Shown piece after piece: positions 16,727-25,495 of a stretch of 64,000 nucleotides of DNA (positions within the stretch are counted from its first letter, which is position 1; each line of letters starts with the position of its first letter). A model generated the notes under the pieces. The model had not been told where the DNA came from. It worked only from the letters and a program-made list of their open reading frames with translations, and did no database searches. The position numbers and the translations under genes are program-made. The stretch spans positions 1-64,000 of the forward strand of contig NZ_JABEQJ010000006.1 in assembly GCF_014174255.1 (NCBI RefSeq), in the 5' to 3' direction. This DNA comes from Gluconacetobacter sacchari (GTDB lineage Bacteria; Pseudomonadota; Alphaproteobacteria; Acetobacterales; Acetobacteraceae).

Positions 16727-18043
16727 GTGAGATTGCCCAGGAACAGCCAGCGTGGGCTGGATTTGCTCAATTTCTTCGTCGGAAACCTACAGGCGTCTTT
16801 CGGCTCGTTCATCGCGGTGTACCTGACCGGGGCCCACTGGACGCAGGGGCAGATCGGATACGTCCTGAGCATCGGGTCGATTACCGCCATGGTCAGCCAG
16901 GTTCCGGCGGGAATGTTGGTCGATCGCCTGCGCGACAAGCATCGGGTGGCCGCGCTGTCGATCCTGGCGGTGATCTTCTCGTGCCTGCTGCTGGCGATCT
17001 TTCCGCATCAATTGCCCGTGGCGCTGGCCGAGGTGCTGCACGGGCTGGCCAGTTGCACGCTGACGCCCGCGATCGGCGCGATCACGCTGGCGGTGGTGGC
17101 GGCGCGGGTGCTGCGCCTGCCCGATGACGGCAAGGGGATGCTGGGGGAGCGATTCGGCCGCAATGCCAGCTTCGCGTCGGTGGGCAATGCCATCGGCTCG
17201 GGACTGATGGGGGCGGTGGGATACTGGGTGTCGCCCCAGGCGGTGTTCTTCTTCGGCGCCGCGCTCGCGATGCCGGGGCTTCTGGCGCTGATGATGATCG
17301 AACCGGCCCAGGCGCCGGCCTCGATCAATACCGCCGCCATCGCCGAGGGCGAGCGGCCGCCGCGCACCAAGGGGGCGATGTGGGAATTGCTGCGCGACCG
17401 GCGGCTGTTCGCCTTTGCGATCTGTGTCGCGTTCTTCCATCTGTCGGCGGCGGGGATCCTGTCGCTGGCGGCGGGGCAGGTGACCAAGGATGCGGGCAAT
17501 ATCGCCGAGATCGTGATCGCGGCCTGCATCCTGCTGCCGCAACTGGTCGGCGCGGCGCTGTCGCCGGTCATCGGCCGGCTGGCGGAGACGATCGGGCGCC
17601 GGCCGGTGATGCTGGTGACGTTCGCCGCGCTGCCGCTGCGCGCCGCGCTGCTGGCGACGACGACCAACCCCTATCTGATCATCGCGATCCAGTTGCTGGA
17701 CGGGATCAGTTCGTCGTCGTTCGGGGTGATGATGCCGCTGGTCGCCGCCGACCTGACGCGGATCAGCGGGCGGTTCAACATGTGCATGGGCATCCTGGGG
17801 CTGGCGATGGGGGCGGGGGCGAGCTTTTCGACCTCGCTGGCCGGCACGGTGGCCGATCGCTCGGCGTCGCTGGCCTTTCTGCTGCTGGCGGCGGCGGGGG
17901 TGGTCTGCGTGGTGCTGGTCGCGCTGCTGATGGGCGACACGGCGCGCCCGGATGCCATGCGGGCATCCGGGGCGGAGGACGAGGCCGTTACGCCAGCCAC
18001 GCCGGAACAGGCAGGTTCTTCTCGCGCAGGAAAGACGGGTTGA
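16727..18043 (+). CDS. Major facilitator superfamily transporter
   Basis: A 438-residue protein with about 12 membrane segments. The start is GTG at 16727 in front of MRLPRNSQRGLDLLNFFVGN. MFS features include the loop-2/3 motif GMLVDRLRDKHRV, and another conserved loop GRLAETIGRRPVM at the start of the second half. Substrate is unknown. Its 3' end overlaps the convergent cysteine synthase-like gene by 56 bases, so the last 19 or so residues are encoded antisense to that gene's C-terminus. Confidence 0.88.
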   Translation: MRLPRNSQRGLDLLNFFVGNLQASFGSFIAVYLTGAHWTQGQIGYVLSIGSITAMVSQVPAGMLVDRLRDKHRVAALSILAVIFSCLLLAIFPHQLPVALAEVLHGLASCTLTPAIGAITLAVVAARVLRLPDDGKGMLGERFGRNASFASVGNAIGSGLMGAVGYWVSPQAVFFFGAALAMPGLLALMMIEPAQAPASINTAAIAEGERPPRTKGAMWELLRDRRLFAFAICVAFFHLSAAGILSLAAGQVTKDAGNIAEIVIAACILLPQLVGAALSPVIGRLAETIGRRPVMLVTFAALPLRAALLATTTNPYLIIAIQLLDGISSSSFGVMMPLVAADLTRISGRFNMCMGILGLAMGAGASFSTSLAGTVADRSASLAFLLLAAAGVVCVVLVALLMGDTARPDAMRASGAEDEAVTPATPEQAGSSRAGKTG

Positions 18044-19022
18044 AGAGCTTGGACTGGTAGCGGCTGCCGCCGTCGGACAGGATGGTGACGATGGTGTGGC
18101 CGGGGCCCATCTGGCGTGCGACGCGGATCGCCGCCGCGACGTTGATGCCCGAGGAGCCGCCGATCGACAGGCCCTCGTGGAGCAGCAGGTCGTAGATCAG
18201 GTCCAGGGCCTCGGGGTCGGGGATGCGTTCGGCGTCGTCGATGGCGATGCCTTCCAGGTTGCCGGTGACGCGGGACTGGCCGATGCCCTCGGTGATCGAA
18301 CTGCCGCTGATGCTCATGTCGCCGGATTTGACCCAGCCGTACAGCGCCGAGCCTTCCGGGTCGGCCAGGACGATGCGCGGGCGGGCGCGGCCTTCGGCGC
18401 GGGCGGCGTCCTCCAGCCCCAGCGCGGTGCCGGCCAGCGTGCCGCCGGTGCCGCACGAGCAGGTGAAAGCGTCGATCCGGCCCGCCGTCTGGGCCCAGAT
18501 CTCGGGCCCGGTGGTGGCGCGGTGGCCCTCGCGGTTGGCGAGGTTGTCGAACTGGTTGGCCCAGACCGCGCCGGTTTCCTCGGCCAGGCGGCGGGAGACA
18601 TGGACGTAATTGCCCGGGTCGCGGAACGGCTTGGCCGGAACCAGCCGCAGGTCGGCGCCGATCATGCGCAGGAAATCGATCTTCTCCTGGCTCTGGGTCT
18701 CCGGCATCACGATCACCGAGCGGTAGCCGCGGGCATTGGCCACCAGCGTCAGCCCGATTCCCGTATTGCCCGCCGTGCCCTCGACCACCGTGCCGCCGGG
18801 CTTGAGCAGGCCGCGCCGTTCGGCGTCATCGATGATCGCCAGGGCCGCGCGATCTTTCACCGAGCCGCCGGGATTCATGAATTCGGCCTTGCCCAGGATC
18901 TCGCAGCCCGTCAGGTCTGACGCGCGCCGCAGGCGGATCAGCGGCGTGTGGCCGATCGCGGCAGTCATCCCGGGGGATGAGGTTGCCCAGCCGATCGGGG
19001 CCGGATTTGCACTTTGGTCCAT
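17988..19022 (-). CDS. Cysteine synthase/beta-synthase family PLP enzyme
   Basis: A 344-residue fold-type II PLP enzyme. The PLP lysine is Lys56 in NPGGSVKDRAA; the substrate loop GTAGNTGIG and the phosphate-binding GTGGTLAG loop are intact. These enzymes make cysteine from O-acetylserine and sulfide or carry out related beta-replacement. ATG at 19022 (MDQSANP) is preferred over an upstream codon that would add MRRRCCV. The C-terminal extension SKLFNPSFLREKNLP is typical of a proteobacterial subgroup annotated as cysteine synthase A. Neighbouring rhodanese would fit sulfur metabolism. Confidence 0.88.
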   Translation of the reverse strand: MDQSANPAPIGWATSSPGMTAAIGHTPLIRLRRASDLTGCEILGKAEFMNPGGSVKDRAALAIIDDAERRGLLKPGGTVVEGTAGNTGIGLTLVANARGYRSVIVMPETQSQEKIDFLRMIGADLRLVPAKPFRDPGNYVHVSRRLAEETGAVWANQFDNLANREGHRATTGPEIWAQTAGRIDAFTCSCGTGGTLAGTALGLEDAARAEGRARPRIVLADPEGSALYGWVKSGDMSISGSSITEGIGQSRVTGNLEGIAIDDAERIPDPEALDLIYDLLLHEGLSIGGSSGINVAAAIRVARQMGPGHTIVTILSDGGSRYQSKLFNPSFLREKNLPVPAWLA

Positions 19023-19136
19023 AACGCAGCACCTTCTCCGCAACGTGCGTGGCGGCTGTCGGCCGCCGGAATGCGCCTGGCCGGGGCCGGGCGCCCGTCA
19101 GGCGCACAATGTGCATTTCTTGCGATGGGACACAAG

Positions 19137-19544
19137 ATGATCGAGGACGTAGCCCCCACCGAAACCTGGGACGCGCTGGGCAGCCGCCCGCAGGCGCAAC
19201 TGGTCGATGTCCGCACCGATGCGGAATGGATGTTCGTGGGCTTGCCCGACCTGGCGTCGGTCGGCAAGCAGGTGATCCCGGTGTCGTGGCAGACGCTTGG
19301 CGGCGCGCCGAATCCGCGTTTCGTCGAGCAGCTTCAGGCGGCAGGGCTGACGCCGGAGCATGAGATCCATTTCATCTGCCGGTCGGGCGCGCGCAGCCAG
19401 TCGGCCGCCATGGCGGCGCGGATGGCGGGGTTTGCCCATGTGTTCAACGTGGCGGGTGGCTTCGAGGGGCCGCTGGATGCGGAGGGGCATCGCGGTGCCA
19501 CGGCCGGGTGGAAGGCCGACGGCCTGCCCTGGCGCCAGAACTAG
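19137..19544 (+). CDS. Rhodanese-like sulfurtransferase domain protein
   Basis: A 135-residue single-domain rhodanese. LVDVRTDAEW (about residues 22-31) and the active-site loop FICRSGARS with catalytic Cys81 are present, as is the FNVAGGFEGPLDAEGHRG end. It would transfer sulfane sulfur to an acceptor. ATG at 19137 has GGGA 7 bases upstream; another ATG at 19125 is possible. Divergent from the cysteine synthase-like gene, with a short shared promoter region. Confidence 0.88.
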   Translation: MIEDVAPTETWDALGSRPQAQLVDVRTDAEWMFVGLPDLASVGKQVIPVSWQTLGGAPNPRFVEQLQAAGLTPEHEIHFICRSGARSQSAAMAARMAGFAHVFNVAGGFEGPLDAEGHRGATAGWKADGLPWRQN

Positions 19545-19583
19545 GGCCGCGGGGGCGCGGCCGGATCGTCGGCGGGAAGGCCT

Positions 19584-20966
19584 TCAGGACGCCTTGCGCA
19601 GCGCGGCGCCGGCGGTGCGCTCCAGGCGCAGATAGCGGGGGATCGACAGCAGCAGGGGGACGGCGACGACCAGGAACGCCCAGTGGAAATCGGTGGGGGT
19701 GAAGGCGTCGGTGGAGGGGTGCTCGCCCCGCAGGAGGGCGGTCAGCCGCAGGGTGAGGGCGGCGAAGGCGACGCCCATGCCGATGCACATCTGCTGGTTG
19801 ACGCTGAGCAGCGTGCTGGCGGCGCCCTTCTCCTCCGTGCCGATATCGGCGTAGCCCAGGGTTGCCAGCAGCGTGTACTGCATGGAGCGCGTGACGCCGC
19901 AGCCCAGCAGCACCAGCAGCAGGAGCGTGACCGGCGTGGCGGGGACCATCGTGCCCGCCAGCATGATGAAGGCCGCGCCCAGCGCCGCGTTGACGGCGGC
20001 GGTGGCGCGGAAGCCGACGCGGGTGAGGATGCGGGTGGTGAACATCTTCATGCCCAGGTTGCCGAGCGCGAAGGCCAGCATCAGCGACCCGGCGCGAAAG
20101 GCGCTGAGGCCGAAGCCGACCTGGAGCAGCAGCGGCACCAGATAGGGAATGGCGTCGATCGTCAGGCGGGAGAGTGTGCCGGCCAGCACCGTCACGCCGA
20201 AGGTGGGGTGGCGCATCAGCCGGAAATCGAGCAGCGGGTGGGGCTGGCCCGACGCGTGGCGCAGGGTGGCGGTGCCCAGCAGCAGGCCGCCGCCGAACAG
20301 GCCGCAGGCCAGCAGGGGACTGGCCTGCGTGTTGCTGGCCAGCTCGGTGCCCAGCAGGATGGCCGTGAGCGAGGCGCCCCCCAGCAGGAAGCCGCCCCAG
20401 TCCAGCGGCCGGCGCTCGCCGAACTGCTGCGGCACCACGGCGAAGATGACGCCCAGCACCGCCAGGCCCAGTGGCAGGTTGATGAAGAAGATCCAGTGCC
20501 AGCTTGCGAAGGTGACGATCATGCCGCCGACCGTGGGGCCGACCACGGGCGCGGCCACCGCCGGCCAGGTGATGGTGGAGATGGCCTGGATCATGCGGCT
20601 GGTTTCGGTATTGCGCACCACGATGAAGCGGCCGACCGGCACCATCATCGCGCCGCCCAGCCCTTGCAGCACCCGGGTGGCGATGAACGTGCCGACGCTG
20701 CCGGCGAAGCCGCACAGCACCGAGGCAGCGGTGAAGATGGCGACCGCCGTGGCGAAGATCGTGCGCGAGCCGAAACGGTCGGCCATCCAGCCGCTGATCG
20801 GGATGAAGACCGCCAGCGTCAGCATGTAGGCCGTCATGCCCAGGCTGAGTTCGTTGGGGCCGACATGGAAGCTGCGCGCCATCGCGGGCAGGGCCGTGGC
20901 GATGATGGTGGAGTCGAGATACTCCATGAAGAAGGTGGCGGCGACGATGTAAGGCAGGATCGGCAT
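19584..20966 (-). CDS. DHA2-type (EmrB/QacA) MFS drug/efflux transporter
   Basis: A 460-residue protein with many membrane helices. DHA2 features: TM1 with FFMEYLDSTIIATALPAMA, loop GWMADRFGSRTIF, and the antiporter-type motif VGPTVGGMI preceded by WPAVAAPVV in TM5. It would be a proton-driven exporter of small toxic compounds. ATG 20966 (MPILPYIVAA) is preferred since it leads directly into TM1; an in-frame ATG at 21002 is an alternative. Divergent from the ECF sigma factor gene. Confidence 0.9.
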   Translation of the reverse strand: MPILPYIVAATFFMEYLDSTIIATALPAMARSFHVGPNELSLGMTAYMLTLAVFIPISGWMADRFGSRTIFATAVAIFTAASVLCGFAGSVGTFIATRVLQGLGGAMMVPVGRFIVVRNTETSRMIQAISTITWPAVAAPVVGPTVGGMIVTFASWHWIFFINLPLGLAVLGVIFAVVPQQFGERRPLDWGGFLLGGASLTAILLGTELASNTQASPLLACGLFGGGLLLGTATLRHASGQPHPLLDFRLMRHPTFGVTVLAGTLSRLTIDAIPYLVPLLLQVGFGLSAFRAGSLMLAFALGNLGMKMFTTRILTRVGFRATAAVNAALGAAFIMLAGTMVPATPVTLLLLVLLGCGVTRSMQYTLLATLGYADIGTEEKGAASTLLSVNQQMCIGMGVAFAALTLRLTALLRGEHPSTDAFTPTDFHWAFLVVAVPLLLSIPRYLRLERTAGAALRKAS

Positions 20967-21058
20967 GGCGGGACCATACCGCGCCACGGGAGCGGGGGCC
21001 ATGGCGGGATGGCCGATCGGGCCGGCCGGGCTTGTCACGAGTTTATCACATTTCGCGC

Positions 21059-21673
21059 ATGGGGAGCGTGCTATCGACGCGCCGTCCTTGTGCGACTGGG
21101 TGTGGTCCATTGCGTCCCGAAGAACGAAATCGTTGGCTGGCGACCCACATCCTTCCGCATGAGGGGGACGTGCGGAGCTGGCTGCGCCGGTTTTCGGGGA
21201 TCGAGATCGACGACATCATCCAGCAGGCCTGGGTGGAACTGGCCGAAGCCGATCCCGCGTCCATCAGATTTCCGCGCGCGTGGTTTTTTGGTGTGGCGCG
21301 CAATCTGGTTCTTCAACACTATCGCAAGGCACGGATCGTTTCGTTCGATTCCCTGACGGATTTTTCCGGCGCGGAGATCCCCGACCTGGGGCAGGCGGTC
21401 GAACGGTCGGTGACCGCGCGGCAGGAACTGCGTTTTCTCGACCAGGTGGCGCGCGATCTGCCCGACCGGTGCCGGGACGTGTTCGTGCTGCGCCGCTTTT
21501 ATGGATATTCACAACGCGAATGCGCGCTTCACCTGAATGTTTCGGAGAATGTGGTCGAAAAGCAGCTTGCCAGGGCGCTCAGGATCGTCGGTACAGCCTA
21601 TGCCGGCCGGGATCTGCCGGGACAGGGCGGACAGCGAGCCGGTGACGCCCGCAAAGGAAAATCCAACGCCTGA
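21059..21673 (+). CDS. FecI-like ECF sigma factor
   Basis: A 204-residue sigma-70 family factor. Region 2 is seen in DIIQQAWVELAEADPAS and PRAWFFGVARNLVLQHYRK, region 4 helix-turn-helix in LPDRCRDVFVLRRFYGYSQ and VSENVVEKQLARALRIV. It would direct RNA polymerase to the receptor operon when released by FecR. The start is uncertain: ATG at 21059, a TTG at 21032 or a TTG at 21110. The stop lies within the fecR-like gene (32-base overlap), so the two are translationally coupled. First gene of the proposed inositol-glycan operon. Confidence 0.85.
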   Translation: MGSVLSTRRPCATGCGPLRPEERNRWLATHILPHEGDVRSWLRRFSGIEIDDIIQQAWVELAEADPASIRFPRAWFFGVARNLVLQHYRKARIVSFDSLTDFSGAEIPDLGQAVERSVTARQELRFLDQVARDLPDRCRDVFVLRRFYGYSQRECALHLNVSENVVEKQLARALRIVGTAYAGRDLPGQGGQRAGDARKGKSNA

Positions 21674-22586
21674 CGCCATCGCCGCCGACTGGGTGACGCG
21701 CATGGACCGTGCCGCGCTGACGGCGGGGGAGCAGGAGGCGCTGAACCGGTGGCTGGGTGCCGATATCCGTCATCGGGGCGCGATGATCCGCGCGCAGGTG
21801 GTCTGGCAGGCGACGGAACGCGCGGCGGCGCTGCGGCCGGGCGCGCTGCCCGCGCCCGTGCTGCCTGCGCCCGTGCCGCCTGTCGCGGCGTCGGCATCGC
21901 CGCCCAGGCGCCTGTCGCGCCGGGCGATGGTGGCGGCTTCGGTGGCGCTGGCGATCGGCGGCCGGGCGGCGCCGTCGCGGGAGATGGGGCGCTTCTATAC
22001 CGTGCGCGACGCGGCGCCGCGTTCGGTCGGGATCGCGGGCGGGACGGTGCGGCTCGACTGTTTTTCCGGCCTGCTGGTCGGGCGGGAGGCGGCGCTGCTG
22101 CTGGAGGGGCGGTGCGTGCTGTCGAGCCGGCGGGAGGCGCGGCTCGATGCCGGCGGGCTGAGCTTTCGCTCGGTCGGGCAGGTGCAGGTTTCGACGGGGG
22201 GCGACCGCACGAGCGGCCTGCTGCTGTCGGGGCATGCCGTGGCGATCCGGCGGGGCACGGGCGAACGCTTCATGCTGCGCGCGGGGGATTGCCTGACCCT
22301 GGTGGCGGATGAGCCTCCGCGCCTGCGTGCCCTGACGGCGGAGGAACTGGCGCACGCGACCAACTGGCAGCGCGGCGTGGTGGAATTGCAGGGCGAGACG
22401 CTTGGCGATGCCGCCGCGATCTTCAACCGTTATAACGGAAAGAAGCTGGTGGTGCATGGGCAGGCCGGGGGGCGCGTGCTGATGGGGTCGTTCGCGCTCG
22501 ACGACCCGGATGCCTTCGCGCGGGTGGCGCACGCCGTGCTGCATGTCGATTATGTCGCATCGGCGGGGCGGCTGGATATGTTCTGA
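21642..22586 (+). CDS. FecR-like anti-sigma/signal-transducing protein
   Basis: A 314-residue protein. The N-terminus has a DUF4880-type cytoplasmic helical region (AIAADWVTRMDRAALTAGEQ) followed by basic RRLSRR and a short hydrophobic helix near residues 93-106, then a periplasmic FecR domain with repeated beta-strands. The C-terminal part (AAAIFNRYNGKKLVV, FALDDPDAFARVAHAVL) is the usual STN/secretin-like end. Start is GTG at 21642. It would hold the sigma factor and receive a signal from the STN domain of the receptor that follows. The membrane segment is unusually short. Confidence 0.85.
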   Translation: MTPAKENPTPDAIAADWVTRMDRAALTAGEQEALNRWLGADIRHRGAMIRAQVVWQATERAAALRPGALPAPVLPAPVPPVAASASPPRRLSRRAMVAASVALAIGGRAAPSREMGRFYTVRDAAPRSVGIAGGTVRLDCFSGLLVGREAALLLEGRCVLSSRREARLDAGGLSFRSVGQVQVSTGGDRTSGLLLSGHAVAIRRGTGERFMLRAGDCLTLVADEPPRLRALTAEELAHATNWQRGVVELQGETLGDAAAIFNRYNGKKLVVHGQAGGRVLMGSFALDDPDAFARVAHAVLHVDYVASAGRLDMF

Positions 22587-22723
22587 ACATCTGTCCGGGA
22601 CCGTGGGCCGGCGGCGATCCATGCCCGTCGTCATTTAAGTTTCACAAAAACGGGACGCGGAAAACAGGGGCGCGAGGCAACGCATCATTGTCTTCCACCC
22701 TATGAAAAGCCCGGATAGATCCA

Positions 22724-25495
22724 GTGAAAAGAAAGACCCCGCGTTCTCGTTCCGCGTTCGGTGCCGCTTTTCCTTTTCCGCCCGTTCTTGGCCTCGCCGT
22801 GGCCGCGATGGTCGCGCTGCCGCTGGTGCCGCCGTGCGTGGCGGCCGCGCAATCGGTCGCCGTGACGGATTTTTCCATTCCGGCGCAGGCGCTGTCCTCG
22901 GCCCTGACGCAGTTCAGCCGCCAGTCGGGCGTGCATGTGGCCGTGGACGGGAAGGACGTGGAAAATCTCCGCTCCAGCCCGGTACAGGGGAAAAAGACGC
23001 CCGAGCAGGCGCTTGACGACATGCTGGCGGGCACCGGGGTCGTGGTCCGGGCGAAGGCGGACGGGGTGTGGATGCTTCAGCGCGCCGCCCGGGCGGCGAT
23101 GACGCCGGCCGGGCTGCCGGAAGGCGAGGCCGTGATCGTGACCGGCCGTGCCTCCACCCGCCGGCAGCGGAAGATCGATGCCAGCTATGCGATCACGACC
23201 ATTTCGCAGGAGGATCTGCGCGTGCGCGGCACGTCTTCGGTCTCCGAGGCGTTGAAGAACACGCCGGGTTTCTGGGTGGAGGCCTCGGGCGGCGAGGTGG
23301 GGGCCAATATCCGGGCGCGCGGGATTCCGGTGGACGGATACGGGTCGGTCCAGCTTGAGGAAGACGGGTTGCCGATCCAGTCGGACCCGGCGCTGGGCTA
23401 TCTGAACGCGGACGATTCGTTTCGCATCGACGAGACGATGAAGCAGATCCAGGTGGTGCGCGGCGGGCCGAGTTCCATCGTGGCGCAGAACGCGCCCGGC
23501 GGGCTGGTCAATTTTCTGTCGCGGCGGGGGACCAGCAGGCTTTCGGGCCTGGCCAAGCAGACATTCGGCGATGACGGGCTGTATCGGACCGATGCGTGGC
23601 TGGGCGGACCGGCGGGGGCGTGGCGCTGGAGCCTGGGCGGGTTCTACCGGGTGGAGAACGGCGTGCGCGACCCCGGATTCCGCGCCAATTCGGGCGGCCA
23701 GATCCGCGCCAATATCAGCCGCGATTTCAGCCATGGCGGCAGCGTCTTCGTCGATTACAAGCATCTGGACGACCGGACGGCGTTCTTTACCGATATTCCG
23801 GTCACCTACGACAAGGCGGGGAATATCGCGTCGCTGCCCGGCTTCAATGCCAATACCGGCGACTATTCGTCTTCCGTGCTGGAGAATGCGTATCTGCCCG
23901 GCCCTGGCGGCAGCACGAAACATATCGACCTGCAAAGCGGCATTCATATCAACCTGAACCAGGTGACGGCGGGGTTCAGGCACGATCTGGCCGATGGCTG
24001 GCACCTGACGGACACGTTCCGCTATCGCGCGATGAACGCCACCTGGACCGTGCTGTCGCCCAGCGCGGTGACGGATGCCGACAAGAGGCTGGCCGGCCTG
24101 GGCGATGCCGGGTCGATGTTCGCCGGGGCCACCGGCTGGCAGTTGCGGTATGCGAACGATCCCGCCCAGCCCTTTTCCTCGTCCCTGGCGGGCAACAATT
24201 ACGTCACCGATGCCTCGCTGCGCGCCGTGTGGATCAACGAGCATGAGGTCATGAACGACTTCAAGCTGGAAAAATCCTTTGCGTTCCTTGGCCATCACGA
24301 TGTGGCGGCGGGAGCGTTCGTCACCTATTTCAACGAGGATTTTACCCGCTATTCGGCCAACCTGCTGCTGGATACCACGCCGCACGCCCAGCTTCTGAAC
24401 ATCGATGCCGTCAATGCCGCGGGCGATGTCGTCGGCTCGACCACGCAGAACGGCTATACCCGCTACGGCACGGAATTCGCCAACGGGAGTGGCGACGATA
24501 CCGACGTGGCCGGGTACGCGACCGACGAATGGGCCATCACGAAAAAGCTGCGCGTGGATACCGGCGTGCGCTACGAGGCGCAGCGGACCAGCGGGCTGGT
24601 CGAGGGCAGCCACAGCGTGGTGGCGGGCGCGGCGCCGTACCTGTCCAACATGCTGTCGGGCAACGGGGTCTACACGCCCTATCATGCGGGTTTCGCCGGG
24701 TTTGGCGGTACGATCGGCGTGAATTACCAGCTTCAGCCCAATCTGGGGTTTTTCGCCCGCTTTACCCGCGCCTATCGCCTGCCCAGCCTGGCCTCGTTCA
24801 TCACCAATCCGGTGGCGGTGCCGATCACGCAGAAGATCTTCATGTATGAAGGCGGCGTGAAATACCAGTCGCGCTATGCCGATCTTTTCCTGACCGGGTT
24901 CAATACCGACTATCCCAGCTACGCGATCAACAATCTGGTCTTCGACGTGAAGACGGGCTCGTACAACCAGCAGGCGATCACCGCCACCACCCATACGTAT
25001 GGGCTGGAATTCGAGGGGACGATCCGCCCCAGCCATTATTTCGACATCGTGTTTTCCGGCACCGCGCAGAATGCGCGCTTCGGCAGGATGCGCTACCTGG
25101 TGTTGAACAACGGGGCGCCCAGCCTGCTGGACTATACCGGCAACCATCTGCTGCGCACGCCGCCGGTGATGTTCCGCGTGACGCCGCGCCTGCATCTGCT
25201 GGACGGCAGGCTGCTGTTGCAGGCCGATATCGAGCATTACGGCCTGCGCTATGCCGACGTGGCCAATACCCAGCGCCTGCCGGCCTACACGGTGATCAAT
25301 TTTGGTGCGACCTATGCGATCACGCCTTATCTGACCTTCAATCTTTCCGGCGAGAACCTCAACGACTCGCTGGGCCTGACGGAAGGCAATCCGCGCTCGG
25401 GCGAAGTGCTGAGCTCGCAGGCGGGGCAGAACGTCTTTCTGGCGCGGCCGATCCTGGGCCGGAATTTCCGCCTGTCGCTGATGGGCCAGTTCTGA
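22724..25495 (+). CDS. TonB-dependent receptor with STN signalling domain
   Basis: A 923-residue outer-membrane receptor. GTG 22724 is followed by a signal peptide to about residue 43. The STN domain spans about residues 47-122 (FSIPAQALSSALTQFSRQSG, then PEQALDDMLAGTG). The plug contains ISQEDLRVRGTSSVSEALKN and RARGIPVDGYG; the barrel ends with LSLMGQF, a terminal Phe. STN receptors signal to FecR-type proteins. The stop overlaps the next gene's ATG (TGATG), tying this receptor to the enzymes downstream. Similar receptors are called siderophore receptors, but the linked enzymes suggest another ligand. Confidence 0.92.
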   Translation: MKRKTPRSRSAFGAAFPFPPVLGLAVAAMVALPLVPPCVAAAQSVAVTDFSIPAQALSSALTQFSRQSGVHVAVDGKDVENLRSSPVQGKKTPEQALDDMLAGTGVVVRAKADGVWMLQRAARAAMTPAGLPEGEAVIVTGRASTRRQRKIDASYAITTISQEDLRVRGTSSVSEALKNTPGFWVEASGGEVGANIRARGIPVDGYGSVQLEEDGLPIQSDPALGYLNADDSFRIDETMKQIQVVRGGPSSIVAQNAPGGLVNFLSRRGTSRLSGLAKQTFGDDGLYRTDAWLGGPAGAWRWSLGGFYRVENGVRDPGFRANSGGQIRANISRDFSHGGSVFVDYKHLDDRTAFFTDIPVTYDKAGNIASLPGFNANTGDYSSSVLENAYLPGPGGSTKHIDLQSGIHINLNQVTAGFRHDLADGWHLTDTFRYRAMNATWTVLSPSAVTDADKRLAGLGDAGSMFAGATGWQLRYANDPAQPFSSSLAGNNYVTDASLRAVWINEHEVMNDFKLEKSFAFLGHHDVAAGAFVTYFNEDFTRYSANLLLDTTPHAQLLNIDAVNAAGDVVGSTTQNGYTRYGTEFANGSGDDTDVAGYATDEWAITKKLRVDTGVRYEAQRTSGLVEGSHSVVAGAAPYLSNMLSGNGVYTPYHAGFAGFGGTIGVNYQLQPNLGFFARFTRAYRLPSLASFITNPVAVPITQKIFMYEGGVKYQSRYADLFLTGFNTDYPSYAINNLVFDVKTGSYNQQAITATTHTYGLEFEGTIRPSHYFDIVFSGTAQNARFGRMRYLVLNNGAPSLLDYTGNHLLRTPPVMFRVTPRLHLLDGRLLLQADIEHYGLRYADVANTQRLPAYTVINFGATYAITPYLTFNLSGENLNDSLGLTEGNPRSGEVLSSQAGQNVFLARPILGRNFRLSLMGQF

